Source of the DNA: an uncultured Lachnospiraceae bacterium
GTDB taxonomy: Bacteria > Bacillota > Clostridia > Lachnospirales > Lachnospiraceae
Direction: 5' to 3'
NCBI GenBank assembly: GCA_910584845.1
Contig: CAJUDH010000010.1
Location: 1-64,000, forward strand
Length of the DNA: 64,000 nt
The notes under the pieces are model-generated. The model made no database searches, was not told the DNA's origin, and saw nothing but the letters and a program-made list of their open reading frames with translations. The position numbers and the translations under genes are program-made. Numbering within the stretch: the first letter of the stretch is position 1; each line of letters begins with the position of its first letter. This document shows, piece by piece, positions 1 through 7,185 of this stretch.

Positions 1-1
1 G

Positions 2-49
2 GATAATGGTTATCGTCAGAAACTTTATTTGGAGTATCATATCATTTAA
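2..49 (+). CDS. C-terminal tail of a gene entering from the left edge
   Basis: An open frame enters at the window edge and stops at a TAA at 47-49, giving 15 residues ending LEYHII. It is followed at once by a hairpin, which fits the end of a gene. Nothing in 15 residues allows a family call. It could also be chance. Confidence 0.25.
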   Translation, partial: DNGYRQKLYLEYHII

Positions 50-64
50 AAGCAGGGCATCACA

Positions 65-93
65 GGGCAGAAAATTTTAAAGGTTTTCTGTCC
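65..93. terminator. Hairpin downstream of the left-edge frame
   Basis: GGCAGAAAA (66-74) faces TTTTCTGTCC (84-93) across a short AT-rich loop, with one mismatch. There is no proper T run afterwards, so it is at best a weak terminator. A similar hairpin sits at 1603-1642 at the same place relative to the second copy of the direct repeat. Confidence 0.4.
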
Positions 94-106
94 ATAATAA
101 TATTAC

Positions 107-213
107 GAGATTTTTCGCACTTAGGCATGTTATGGAGAGCCATATCATAAGTGAGGGCGGAATTTTACAGAGGTTTAGGAAGTGCCTGAAAGCTAAAATT
201 TTGAGGTAAAATG
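107..213 (+). repeat. Degenerate ~105-bp direct repeat, copy 1
   Basis: Starts with GAGATTTTTCGCACTTAGG, identical to copy 2 at 1649, and then stays recognisably aligned (roughly three quarters identical by eye) to its end. Its last bases run straight into the ribosome binding site and ATG of the gene at 211, so it forms the leader of that gene. Copy 2 lies behind a broken nuclease gene. Confidence 0.6.
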
Positions 214-819
214 AATAAAGTACAACAGGAAATTAAGCTTTTTCATGACAAGTTAGAACCAATACTTGAAAAAATTTTGGAACAATATAATAAGAAAAAT
301 ACAAAGAAAACTTATAATACGATTACTAAGCCCTGCAAAAAGCTTATTCAAAAATGTTCATACAAAAGTATTTCAGATACAAGTAGTTTGTGCTATTTAG
401 CATATTGGCTTTATATTTACGGAGATAAAGAACCTGTGTTGGAGATTTGTGAAATTATCCATGAAGTAGAGTTTTCATTTGAATTTATGGGTTGGAATAG
501 TGGGATTCAAAATATTTATGGGCTTGAAATCCGTATAGCAAGGGAATTATTGGGTGAAAATCGCAGAAATAATATCCCGTTGAATTTATTAGAGTATTGC
601 TTCTCAAAAAAGGTTAAAAAGGAACTTAGATACCCACAGGTTTTAAGGGAAGATAAGATTGCTGATTGCAGCAGCCGTTTCCTAAATACTGAATTGCTTT
701 TGGCACTCTACAATATGATTGGGCTTGGCGAAACAGGATTATTTACTGAAATTAATAGAAATTGGGAGAAAATTGAAGAAACTATAAATATTTATATTGA
801 TTATCTTAGAGAGGACTAA
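211..819 (+). CDS. Uncharacterised 202-residue protein, immunity-like
   Basis: The ATG is preceded by GAGGTAAA. The product is a soluble, mostly helical, lysine- and glutamate-rich protein with no signal peptide or membrane segment. The stretch SLCYLAYWLYIYGDKEPV and the later helices recall small uncharacterised proteins found as immunity-like orphans beside polymorphic toxins (DUF6707-like), but I cannot confirm a family. Base composition is far more AT-rich than the rest of the window, pointing to transfer. It is followed at 904 by a second AT-rich small gene with an inverted repeat between them. Function unknown; an immunity role is inference from context only. Confidence 0.7.
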   Translation: MNKVQQEIKLFHDKLEPILEKILEQYNKKNTKKTYNTITKPCKKLIQKCSYKSISDTSSLCYLAYWLYIYGDKEPVLEICEIIHEVEFSFEFMGWNSGIQNIYGLEIRIARELLGENRRNNIPLNLLEYCFSKKVKKELRYPQVLREDKIADCSSRFLNTELLLALYNMIGLGETGLFTEINRNWEKIEETINIYIDYLRED

Positions 820-848
820 GTAGTTTATCTGCCGATTTATCATTATAT

Positions 849-867
849 CTGTACAAGTGATGTACAG
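849..867. promoter_or_regulatory. Perfect inverted repeat between the two AT-rich genes
   Basis: CTGTACA (849-855) and TGTACAG (861-867) are perfect 7-bp arms around AGTGA. It lies 36 bases before the next start codon. It may be an operator or a small RNA hairpin; no T run follows. Confidence 0.35.
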
Positions 868-903
868 AGTAATTTATTCTTGGCATAAGGGAGTGGGAAG
901 CCT

Positions 904-1203
904 ATGTATTTATTTACGGAAGTTATCTTTTACTCTGGACAACGAAAGTATTTGCCGAAAAATGGTTACCGCCCGGATGGTATATTTAACGAAACGAAGG
1001 ATTATTGGGGAATTACTTTTGTGGAATTGCCGGCTGAAAAGTTTGATGTCCCTATTCCTGCAATCATAAAATTTACGTTTCAAAATTCTCATTATCAGGA
1101 TGTTATGCTGGGACAATCGTTTACAATTATGGAAGGGTTTAACCAAGTTGGCGAAGGAAAAATTATCTCAATAGAGATAGAGAAATGTGAAGTGAGAATA
1201 TGA
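904..1203 (+). CDS. Small beta-rich orphan protein (EF-Tu-barrel-like)
   Basis: 99 residues, with GGGAGTGGGAAG before the ATG. The C-terminal half, around VMLGQSFTIMEG and VGEGKI, reads like the beta-barrel domain II/III of EF-Tu-type GTPases, but there is no GTPase domain. Such isolated barrels occur as orphan or immunity-type proteins in AT-rich accessory patches. No signal peptide or membrane segment. It follows the gene at 211 in the same direction and shares its low GC, so the two probably arrived together. Specific function unknown. Confidence 0.6.
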   Translation: MYLFTEVIFYSGQRKYLPKNGYRPDGIFNETKDYWGITFVELPAEKFDVPIPAIIKFTFQNSHYQDVMLGQSFTIMEGFNQVGEGKIISIEIEKCEVRI

Positions 1204-1334
1204 GTATTTTGGAAAATATTATATAAATACAGAAAAGGTATAAAAATGGAATACTGTTTGCTTTTAGTAGGGGCAAAGGTTTTATTGAACAGGAGAGGGA
1301 AGTTTTGGGAAGCACGGAACAGGGGAGTGACACC

Positions 1335-1602
1335 ATGAATACAGATACTACAATAGCGAAAAATATCCGTGTGGCTGATGAGGAAGCCAGCTATGATACG
1401 GCCTGCAAGCGGCTGCTTTCGGAAATGTTATTCTGGCATGGATTATGAAGAACTGTCTGGAAGGATACCGTGGCTGTGATGATTTGCCTTGGGAAAGAGG
1501 AGGGTTCGGGTACGGATTTATTAAAATTGCAGAGGGCATTATTCTGAAGAAATCCAGGAAAAGTTTCATTTGGCGGAAGAAACAGCTAAAATGTATTTGT
1601 AA
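1335..1602 (+). pseudogene. Rpn family recombination-promoting nuclease, broken remnant
   Basis: The ATG at 1335 opens a frame reading ADEEASYDTACKRLLSE, the usual N-terminus of Rpn/PD-(D/E)XK putative transposases of Lachnospiraceae. It stops at a TGA at about 1446 because of a one-base loss near 1426. The shifted frame restores ILAWIMKNCLEGYRGCD, then diverges. A third piece ending EEIQEKFHLAEETAKMYL matches the usual C-terminus and stops at 1600-1602. The middle of the gene is missing: about 90 codons remain of an expected 250-300. So this is a frameshifted and internally deleted remnant, left of a hairpin and the second direct repeat. Confidence 0.7.
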
Positions 1603-1642
1603 GTATAACAGGCAGAGCATACCCGTGTTCTGCCTGTTATAC
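1603..1642. terminator. Perfect 14-bp inverted repeat after the Rpn remnant
   Basis: GTATAACAGGCAGA (1603-1616) pairs perfectly with TCTGCCTGTTATAC (1629-1642) around a 12-base loop, directly after the stop codon of the Rpn remnant. No T run follows, so intrinsic termination would be weak. It could equally be a relic of a mobile element end. Confidence 0.5.
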
Positions 1643-1648
1643 TACTAT

Positions 1649-1757
1649 GAGATTTTTCGCACTTAGGTGTGTTATGGGGCGCCGTACCATAAGTAAAGGC
1701 GAAGTTTTGAGGAAGGCCGGAAAGTGCAGGAAAGCTAAGGTTTAGGCGGGAAATAGA
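1649..1757 (+). repeat. Degenerate ~105-bp direct repeat, copy 2
   Basis: Same 19-base start as copy 1 (107), and in the same orientation. As in copy 1, a hairpin lies just upstream and a reading frame begins just downstream, here the LRR remnant. The two copies bracket the AT-rich patch. Confidence 0.6.
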
Positions 1758-1958
1758 GGGTTGGCAAACAAGCACAGCCAGAAGGGGATAAGGCCTGGAA
1801 CCGTTCTGCGGTATCGGATTTTACCCCAATTGCCGGGCTTTCCAGGTTGGAAAAGCTCTATATAGGCAATGATACCAAAGGGGGTAATTTTACCTTACAT
1901 CCGTTTAGAGGTTTCTACGAATTTTGGGATAGCCCCACATATACAGGCCTGTTTTGGC
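1757..1958 (+). pseudogene. Leucine-rich-repeat protein remnant
   Basis: An open frame without a usable start runs to a TGA at 1979-1981, reading WNRSAVSDFTPIAGLSRLEKLYI, shown here only in part as VSDFTPIAGLSRLEKLYI. That is the pattern of an internalin-type leucine-rich repeat (xxDLxPLxxLxxLxxLxL). Only about one repeat plus a short tail remains. It overlaps the 3' end of the opposite-strand gene by some 23 bases. Read as a gene fragment; coincidence is possible because the stretch is short. Confidence 0.35.
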
Positions 1959-3482
1959 TTAAATCAGCCGGAAACAGATGACAGCCAGGGTGGCCATGAT
2001 GGTAACGACCGCGATACCCAGTAAGATTTTTCCTATATTTCCATCCGGGCCTGACAGATGTGCCCCAATACCTGCCAAGGCCCCCCAGGGGCTGTGGGCT
2101 TCCATCCTCGATAAATAAGAAAAATTTTGCCGGCCCCCGATGGCGTATAAAAAATTTTGCCAATCCTTTTGCAGGATGTCAACCCCCATGGAAAAACCTC
2201 TTTCGGGGCTTAAGTTTTTTGGCAAGGTCCGGAAAAACCCGGATTCTTTGGAATACTGGGGGGATTTTTGGTATGCGGGGTCTGCCTGTTTTTCCCGGAA
2301 TTGCCGATAGGCAAAGTCCTGCCCTTCCTGGATAGCCTTGTGGGGATTCTGCATTTGTTTATAGGCGGCCAAGGTGTGGTAATATACTTTGGAGGCCCCT
2401 TTTGGGCCCAGGTATTGACGGATGATTTTTTCGATGGCATTCTCAAGGGCAAGGGTAATAAAACTGCTCCGTCTGCCTCCGCCGGCGTACACTTGCCCTT
2501 TGATGGACATGACGGCGGCCAGCAGCCCGGTTACTTCCTCGTTTCTGGCACTGATGCCGGGGTTTTTGAATAGGTTGCCGTTGCCGCCTATATGGGCGGC
2601 AAGCCCATTGGCCCTCTCTAGTTCTTTGCCGGAACAAGAGACGGAACTTCCCTGCTTAAAGGTGTTTTCAATGACGCCTTTCCTGGCATTGCCGATGACT
2701 TCGTTCCTCTGCCGGATCTGCTCCTTCCAGGAATTTTGCTGTGTATGATAGGCCTGTTGAAACCGGATATTTTGTTTCCCTGACGATTGATATACCATAC
2801 CCTCACCGGAAAAAGGGGAAGGGGCGCCAAAAACCCCCATGGTACGGCTACCGGCCGGGGTTGCGCGGGTGAATAGCGTATGTGCGGCCTGGGGGGAGAT
2901 GGTCCGTCCGGCTGTTTGCCGGTAAAGGCTGGACCGGATGATGTCCAATGTTTTGCTTTGCCCGGTTTCTTCCAGGAGGGACGTCAATGGTTCCAGAGCC
3001 TGGTCCATCATCAAATTTAACTTTTGGGCCAATAAGGTATCCAGGCGTTGCATTTGTTCCGTTAGGTTTTCCCCTTCCGCATATTTCAGGGCAGCTTCAA
3101 GCAGGGCGAGGTACAGTTTTGACAATTCCTGAAGCTGATTTGGCAGGTCAAGGCCGGTATCCGGCTGCCATTCCAAAAAAGATTCCCAGTTTTTCCCTTC
3201 TTGCTCCAATATCCAATTGAGCTCCTTGTCTGCGGATACCGTCCCGTCGGTGGGGAACCGTCTGCGTACTTCTGAGATTTCTGCAGAATCTTTGGGCCGT
3301 TCCTGTTCGGTATCCGTTTGGGGCGGCTGTGCTTTTTCTTGCTGTTTCGAGGACGCTTTGGCGATTTCCTGGATCAGTGTTTCGCCAATCCTTATTTCTG
3401 GCTGCTGTTTCACAAGAGGAAGATCTTTATCTATGTTGACGGCTGGCTCAAATGAGGCATTGGCGGATTTTATATTTGACAT
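1959..3482 (-). CDS. Uncharacterised 507-residue protein with C-terminal membrane anchor
   Basis: Starts at an ATG preceded by GAAAGGA on the minus strand. There is no N-terminal signal peptide. Residues 1-90 are polar and Gln/Glu/Pro-rich and look disordered, 100-190 are helical (including LTEQMQRLDTLLAQKLNLMM), and the middle is Gly/Ser/Gln-rich. The last ~20 residues (ILLGIAVVTIMATLAVICF) are a single hydrophobic segment ending in RLI, as in tail-anchored proteins or secretion-system substrates. I do not recognise the family. It stands alone between the AT-rich patch and the divergent luxE gene. It could be a substrate or structural part of a surface system, but that is speculation. Confidence 0.75.
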   Translation of the reverse strand: MSNIKSANASFEPAVNIDKDLPLVKQQPEIRIGETLIQEIAKASSKQQEKAQPPQTDTEQERPKDSAEISEVRRRFPTDGTVSADKELNWILEQEGKNWESFLEWQPDTGLDLPNQLQELSKLYLALLEAALKYAEGENLTEQMQRLDTLLAQKLNLMMDQALEPLTSLLEETGQSKTLDIIRSSLYRQTAGRTISPQAAHTLFTRATPAGSRTMGVFGAPSPFSGEGMVYQSSGKQNIRFQQAYHTQQNSWKEQIRQRNEVIGNARKGVIENTFKQGSSVSCSGKELERANGLAAHIGGNGNLFKNPGISARNEEVTGLLAAVMSIKGQVYAGGGRRSSFITLALENAIEKIIRQYLGPKGASKVYYHTLAAYKQMQNPHKAIQEGQDFAYRQFREKQADPAYQKSPQYSKESGFFRTLPKNLSPERGFSMGVDILQKDWQNFLYAIGGRQNFSYLSRMEAHSPWGALAGIGAHLSGPDGNIGKILLGIAVVTIMATLAVICFRLI

Positions 3483-3890
3483 ATTTTTTCCTTTCTTGTG
3501 CTGGATAATGTACTCTTATTAGATATATCGGCTTAATTGCCAAAATTTTGATAATATAACAAAAATAAGTTATTTATTTTTACAAGCCTGCGTCTTTTGA
3601 TTATCCATATGGGATCCCAAATGGCCCGTCCTTATCCGGGCAGCCGGGGCAAGAGGGCAGACGGTCACCGTAGATTTCGGCTTCTTCCCGGCACGGTATG
3701 GGGCAGGGCCTGCAAAAGCCCGCCATGAAACGGTCAAAAAGGCATACCACATAAATGAAAGGATAAAAATACCCGGAGACCGTTTCCCCGCTTATTGTAA
3801 TTTGCCGGAAGACTGTGTATAATAAGGACAGCAAAGGCTTTAGGGCAGAAGGGGTACAGGTTTATTTGACGGGGGAAGGGACGGAAAGAT
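3483..3890. other. Divergent intergenic region (408 bp)
   Basis: An AT-rich stretch (3500-3590) lies upstream of the minus-strand gene. A clear plus-strand promoter for luxE sits at 3795-3823. A 41-codon Cys-rich frame on the minus strand (3601-3726) has no ribosome binding site and was not called as a gene. Confidence 0.6.
3795..3823 (+). promoter_or_regulatory. Sigma-A-like promoter for luxE
   Basis: TTGTAA (3795-3800), a 17-base spacer, then TATAAT (3818-3823). It lies 67 bases before the luxE start codon. Confidence 0.6.
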
Positions 3891-5006
3891 ATGGGGAATC
3901 AGGCAAAATGGCTGTTATATTGGCATGGCGACCCTTATGACCTGCAAGGGACGGAGGCCATGTTCCTACAGGCCATGAAAGAAAATTTCTTTTATCATGT
4001 TAGCCGGAACCCTGCCTATATGCGTATGGTGAAAAGGGCAAGCGCCTATGGCTTCCCCTCCTTTGCGGGAAGGGAAAGTTTGGGGCAGGTTCCCCCCATC
4101 CCTACCCTCCTTTTTAAACGGGAACGGTTTTGGACGGTGCAAGAAAGGCGTATGGCCGTTAAGGCCACTTCTTCCGGAACCAGCGGAAAACAAAGCCAGA
4201 TCGGGTATGATTGGGAAAGCGTTTTCTTTGGGGCGTTGATGGCAATATCTATGGGGCGGCGCCACAGGCTGTTTTCCCCTGTCCCGGCCAATTACCTTAT
4301 GCTGGGATACGAACCCCATCCAGGAAACGAAACCATGGTTACCAAAACCCAAAGGATAAGTTCCTTGTTTGCCCCGCCCCGCTCCCGGACCTATGCCTTG
4401 CGCTGCCATAGGGGGAAATACCGGTTAGACGATAAGGGGCTGACGGAGGGGCTGAAACGGTACAGCCGGGAACCTTTTCCCGTCCGCATCGTAGGATTCC
4501 CTTCTTACCTGTATTTTTTATTGCGGGCTTTGAAGGCTATGGACAAGAAATATGTGCTGCCTTTGGGATCCCTGGTTTTGCTGGGGGGAGGATGGAAGAA
4601 TTTTTACCGGCAACAGGTAGATAAAGGAGAGCTTTATGGTTTGCTGGAGGAAAGGCTGGGGATTTTGCCGGGCCAGGTAAACGAGTTTTTTGGGGTGGCC
4701 GAACATCCGGGCCTTTACTGTTCCTGCCCCAACCGCCATTTCCACGTACCGGTTTACAGCCGGGTCCTGATCCGGGACCCCCGGGGGCTGAAGCCGTTGG
4801 GGTACGGGGCGGCGGGGATATTAAACTTGCTTTCCCCTTTGGCCAAAGGGATGCCTTTGCTAAGTGTGATGACCGATGATATCGCTGTCCTTCATGAAGG
4901 GAAGGAATGTGGGTGTGGTATTGAGTCCCCTTATTTTGAAGTTTTAGGGAGGGCAGGCCTTAACGGGGTTATTACTTGTGTGTCCGGTGGCCCAGGGCGA
5001 GCCTGA
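3891..5006 (+). CDS. luxE: LuxE-family acyl-protein synthetase
   Basis: 371 residues, the usual length of the LuxE family (PF04443). These ANL-type adenylating enzymes activate a fatty acid and pass it to a protein cysteine or partner reductase. The adenylate-binding loop TSSGTSGKQS lies near residues 92-101. The C-terminal part shows LSVMTDDIAVLH and then a GRAGL segment, in line with family ends. It is transcribed from its own promoter and lies 338 bases before a luxC-type reductase gene, so the two probably act together to reduce an acyl group to an aldehyde. No luciferase (luxAB) is nearby. Substrate and final product are unknown. Confidence 0.85.
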   Translation: MGNQAKWLLYWHGDPYDLQGTEAMFLQAMKENFFYHVSRNPAYMRMVKRASAYGFPSFAGRESLGQVPPIPTLLFKRERFWTVQERRMAVKATSSGTSGKQSQIGYDWESVFFGALMAISMGRRHRLFSPVPANYLMLGYEPHPGNETMVTKTQRISSLFAPPRSRTYALRCHRGKYRLDDKGLTEGLKRYSREPFPVRIVGFPSYLYFLLRALKAMDKKYVLPLGSLVLLGGGWKNFYRQQVDKGELYGLLEERLGILPGQVNEFFGVAEHPGLYCSCPNRHFHVPVYSRVLIRDPRGLKPLGYGAAGILNLLSPLAKGMPLLSVMTDDIAVLHEGKECGCGIESPYFEVLGRAGLNGVITCVSGGPGRA

Positions 5007-5343
5007 AGCGGATTCCTGCCATTTTTACAAGGGGCGTTTGCGGCGTGCATGACCTGTTGTGTGGCTTTGGTGGTTTGAATCCCGATGACGTAGCTGCCTG
5101 CGTCCCTTTTTTTGCAAAGCCTCCTGGCGTATTTTTCCGTTTCCCCTATTGGATTTTCCGGCTGTAGCCGCCGTTACGCCGTTGAAAGCCCATCCGGCAG
5201 GAACCGGTATTCCAGGGTTTTACAAAATAGAAAGAAAGTGCCGCCCAGGCAAAAGCAGTTATCAGGTTTACCCCGGTGAAGGAGCAGGAAAATATAGGAG
5301 GGCCGCCGGATACGGAAGAAAAATCAGAGAGGAGTAAAGGGAG
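5007..5343. other. Gap between luxE and luxC (337 bp), no gene seen
   Basis: No frame has both a start and a family resemblance. The last ~100 bases can be read in frame as a hydrophilic Glu/Lys-rich stretch ending in AGGAGTAAAGGGAG, which serves as the ribosome binding region of luxC. A decayed small gene, for instance a carrier protein, cannot be excluded. Confidence 0.4.
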
Positions 5344-6505
5344 ATGAAGGCAGAAAAGTGGCAGGATAAATTGTGCCAAGTGCTGGAAAAGCCACTGCTT
5401 TCTTATGAGACGGTAATACGGGCTTGTGACAAATTGTCACGGCGGATTGGCAACGGGGATTATGGCCGGCATATCCAAAAAATGGGGTTGGATGGCCGGG
5501 TGGGGGAAAAAGATTTATTGGTGGCTGCCAGGGCGATCAGCAAAGAGGTGCTGGCCGGGCGTGTGGAGAGGGAGCTGGGGGAGAGGGCGTCCGAAAAAAG
5601 GATCCGTTTCCCGTTGGGGGTCTTGTTACATATCAGCGCAGGCAATGTGGCCGGGTTAGGGGCATACAGCGTGGTGGAAGGGCTATTGGCAGGAAATGTC
5701 AATTTGCTGAAACCGTCCAGTTATGATAACGGGGTATCAGCCTTCCTTTTAAAGGAATTGGTTTGCCTGGAACCGGAGCTAAGGCCATATATTTATATAT
5801 TTGCCCTTCCGTCTAAAAGGCAAAGGGAGATTGGAAAGCTGGCGTCAATGGCGGACGCCGTTGTGGTTTGGGGGGGCGACGGGGCAATCAGGGGGGTGCG
5901 CTCATTTGTCGGCCCAGACAAAAAGCTGATCGAATGGGGGAATAAATTGAGCTTTGCCTATGTCAGCGAGGCCGGCATGGAGGATGAGGAAAAGATAAGG
6001 GGGCTGGCGGTACATATAGGGGAAACCCAGCAGCGGCTGTGCAGTTCCTGCCAGGAGATTTTCCTGGACACGGAAAAGAAGGAAAAAGCCGAAGTTTTTG
6101 CCAGGAGGCTTGTGGGCCAGATGGAAAAAATCTATGAAGGATGTGATATGGGGACGGCTGTACAGGCTGCCCTCCGGAATCAGGCGTTTGCTTTGGAAGA
6201 TGCTATGCACGGGCAGGTTTTGTTCCGTGTAGGGGGCTGCCCCATCCGCACCTTGCCGCGCAGGCAGCTGGTCCGGCGGCTGCGGGGGATGCCTATTTCC
6301 CTCCAGACGGCGGGCTTGATTTGCAGCCAGGAAGAGCGGGCGGAATTGTCTTACCTGCTTTTGCGGGCAGGTGCGGTAAAAGTGGCATCCCCGGGGGGCG
6401 ATGACAAAAATTTTCGGCCTGAAGGCCCATGACGGGGAGTATCCTTTATTAAGGTATACAAAAGTGGTGGAAGATACCGATTTGACGCCGGCAGACGAGG
6501 GTTAA
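5344..6505 (+). CDS. luxC: LuxC-family acyl-CoA reductase, frameshifted near the 3' end
   Basis: NAD(P)H-dependent acyl reductase (PF05893, aldehyde-dehydrogenase fold). It makes a fatty aldehyde from an acyl-thioester supplied by the neighbouring LuxE-type enzyme. HISAGNVAGLGAYSVVEGLL lies at ~96-115, and the catalytic cysteine is in RLCSSCQEIF (C233 or C236). The frame opened at 5344 stops at 6432, after ASPGG. From 6401 the +1 frame continues with MTKIFGLKAHDGEYPLLRYT to a TAA at 6503-6505, which is the expected LuxC C-terminus. One extra base in the GGGGGGC run at 6393-6399 explains this. It is either a recent mutation or a sequencing error; without it the protein would be 386 residues. 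Confidence 0.8.
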
Positions 6506-6542
6506 AACGGCGGAACGGCAATTGGGGATGAAAGGACAGGGA

Positions 6543-7055
6543 ATGAAGGTTAAGTGGGTTTTATTTTTGCTGTTAGCGGCTATGGCTGGCACGGGGAAGG
6601 TGAAAACGGGGCAGCCGGCGCTTTTGCAAACAAACGGGGCAGAAGCCGATTTTGGGAAGATGGGGCTGGAGTTCATGGAAGAAGTCCGGCCGATACCGGA
6701 GAAAAATCTGCTTATTGCCCAGAAAGACGGCCTTTGGGGGATATTAAGCATTCAGGGTGAGGTAATGGTCCCGTTCTTGTTCGACCAGATCCGATATGAG
6801 GGGAAGGCAGCCGACCAGGTGCTGACGGTTTCCTGGATGGGGAAAGAGGGGTGTTTGAGCTTGTCTGATTTTTCCGAGCTGGTGCCCATTACCTATGACA
6901 GCATCTCAGATTTTGTGGATGGGCAGGCGGTAGTGCAAAGGGACGGGAAATATGGGGTGATCAACAAAGACGGGCAGTTGGACGTGCCTGTGGATTGTGA
7001 ACAGGTACCTTTGCTGGGGGGCAGCGCAAAGGCTGCTTTGCTGGCCGCCCCGTGA
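6543..7055 (+). CDS. Secreted WG-repeat protein
   Basis: Start chosen at the ATG at 6543, with AAAGGA six bases upstream; ATG 6528 and TTG 6522 are also in frame. The N-terminus (KVKWVLFLLLAAMAGTG) is a signal peptide. Two WG-type repeats are visible: KDGLWGILSIQGEVMVPFLF and, at the end, RDGKYGVINKDGQLDVPVD. Family members have more repeats, so this is a short one. It starts about 40 bases after luxC and probably belongs to that transcript. WG repeats are thought to mediate protein contacts; the role here is unknown. Confidence 0.65.
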   Translation: MKVKWVLFLLLAAMAGTGKVKTGQPALLQTNGAEADFGKMGLEFMEEVRPIPEKNLLIAQKDGLWGILSIQGEVMVPFLFDQIRYEGKAADQVLTVSWMGKEGCLSLSDFSELVPITYDSISDFVDGQAVVQRDGKYGVINKDGQLDVPVDCEQVPLLGGSAKAALLAAP

Positions 7056-7100
7056 AAGCCCCGTTCACAAAATTGTCACAAAATCATTAGCCGCTACCAG

Positions 7101-7129
7101 TTGAATTTGCCGGCGATCTGCTTTATACT
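7101..7129 (+). promoter_or_regulatory. Sigma-A-like promoter for the cell-wall-binding protein
   Basis: TTGAAT (7101-7106), a 17-base spacer, then TATACT (7124-7129), 57 bases before the start at 7186. Confidence 0.55.
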
Positions 7130-7185
7130 TATGTAATACAAAGAGGCAGCAGTTTTGCCAAGATGGGAGGCAAGGAGGTTTTGCG

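Noticed and set aside
1603..1757. Hairpin plus direct repeat considered as an insertion sequence end
   Set aside because: No matching inverted copy at the other side, no transposase other than the Rpn remnant, and no target duplication seen.
3601..3726. 41-codon minus-strand frame with six cysteines (CRPCPIPC and CPGC)
   Set aside because: No ribosome binding site and no recognised family; it lies just upstream of a clear promoter for luxE on the other strand. Left out, though a small protein remains possible.
4976..5337. Short frames in the luxE-luxC gap, considered as a small carrier protein gene
   Set aside because: No serine-containing DSL motif of acyl carrier proteins and no start signal was found.
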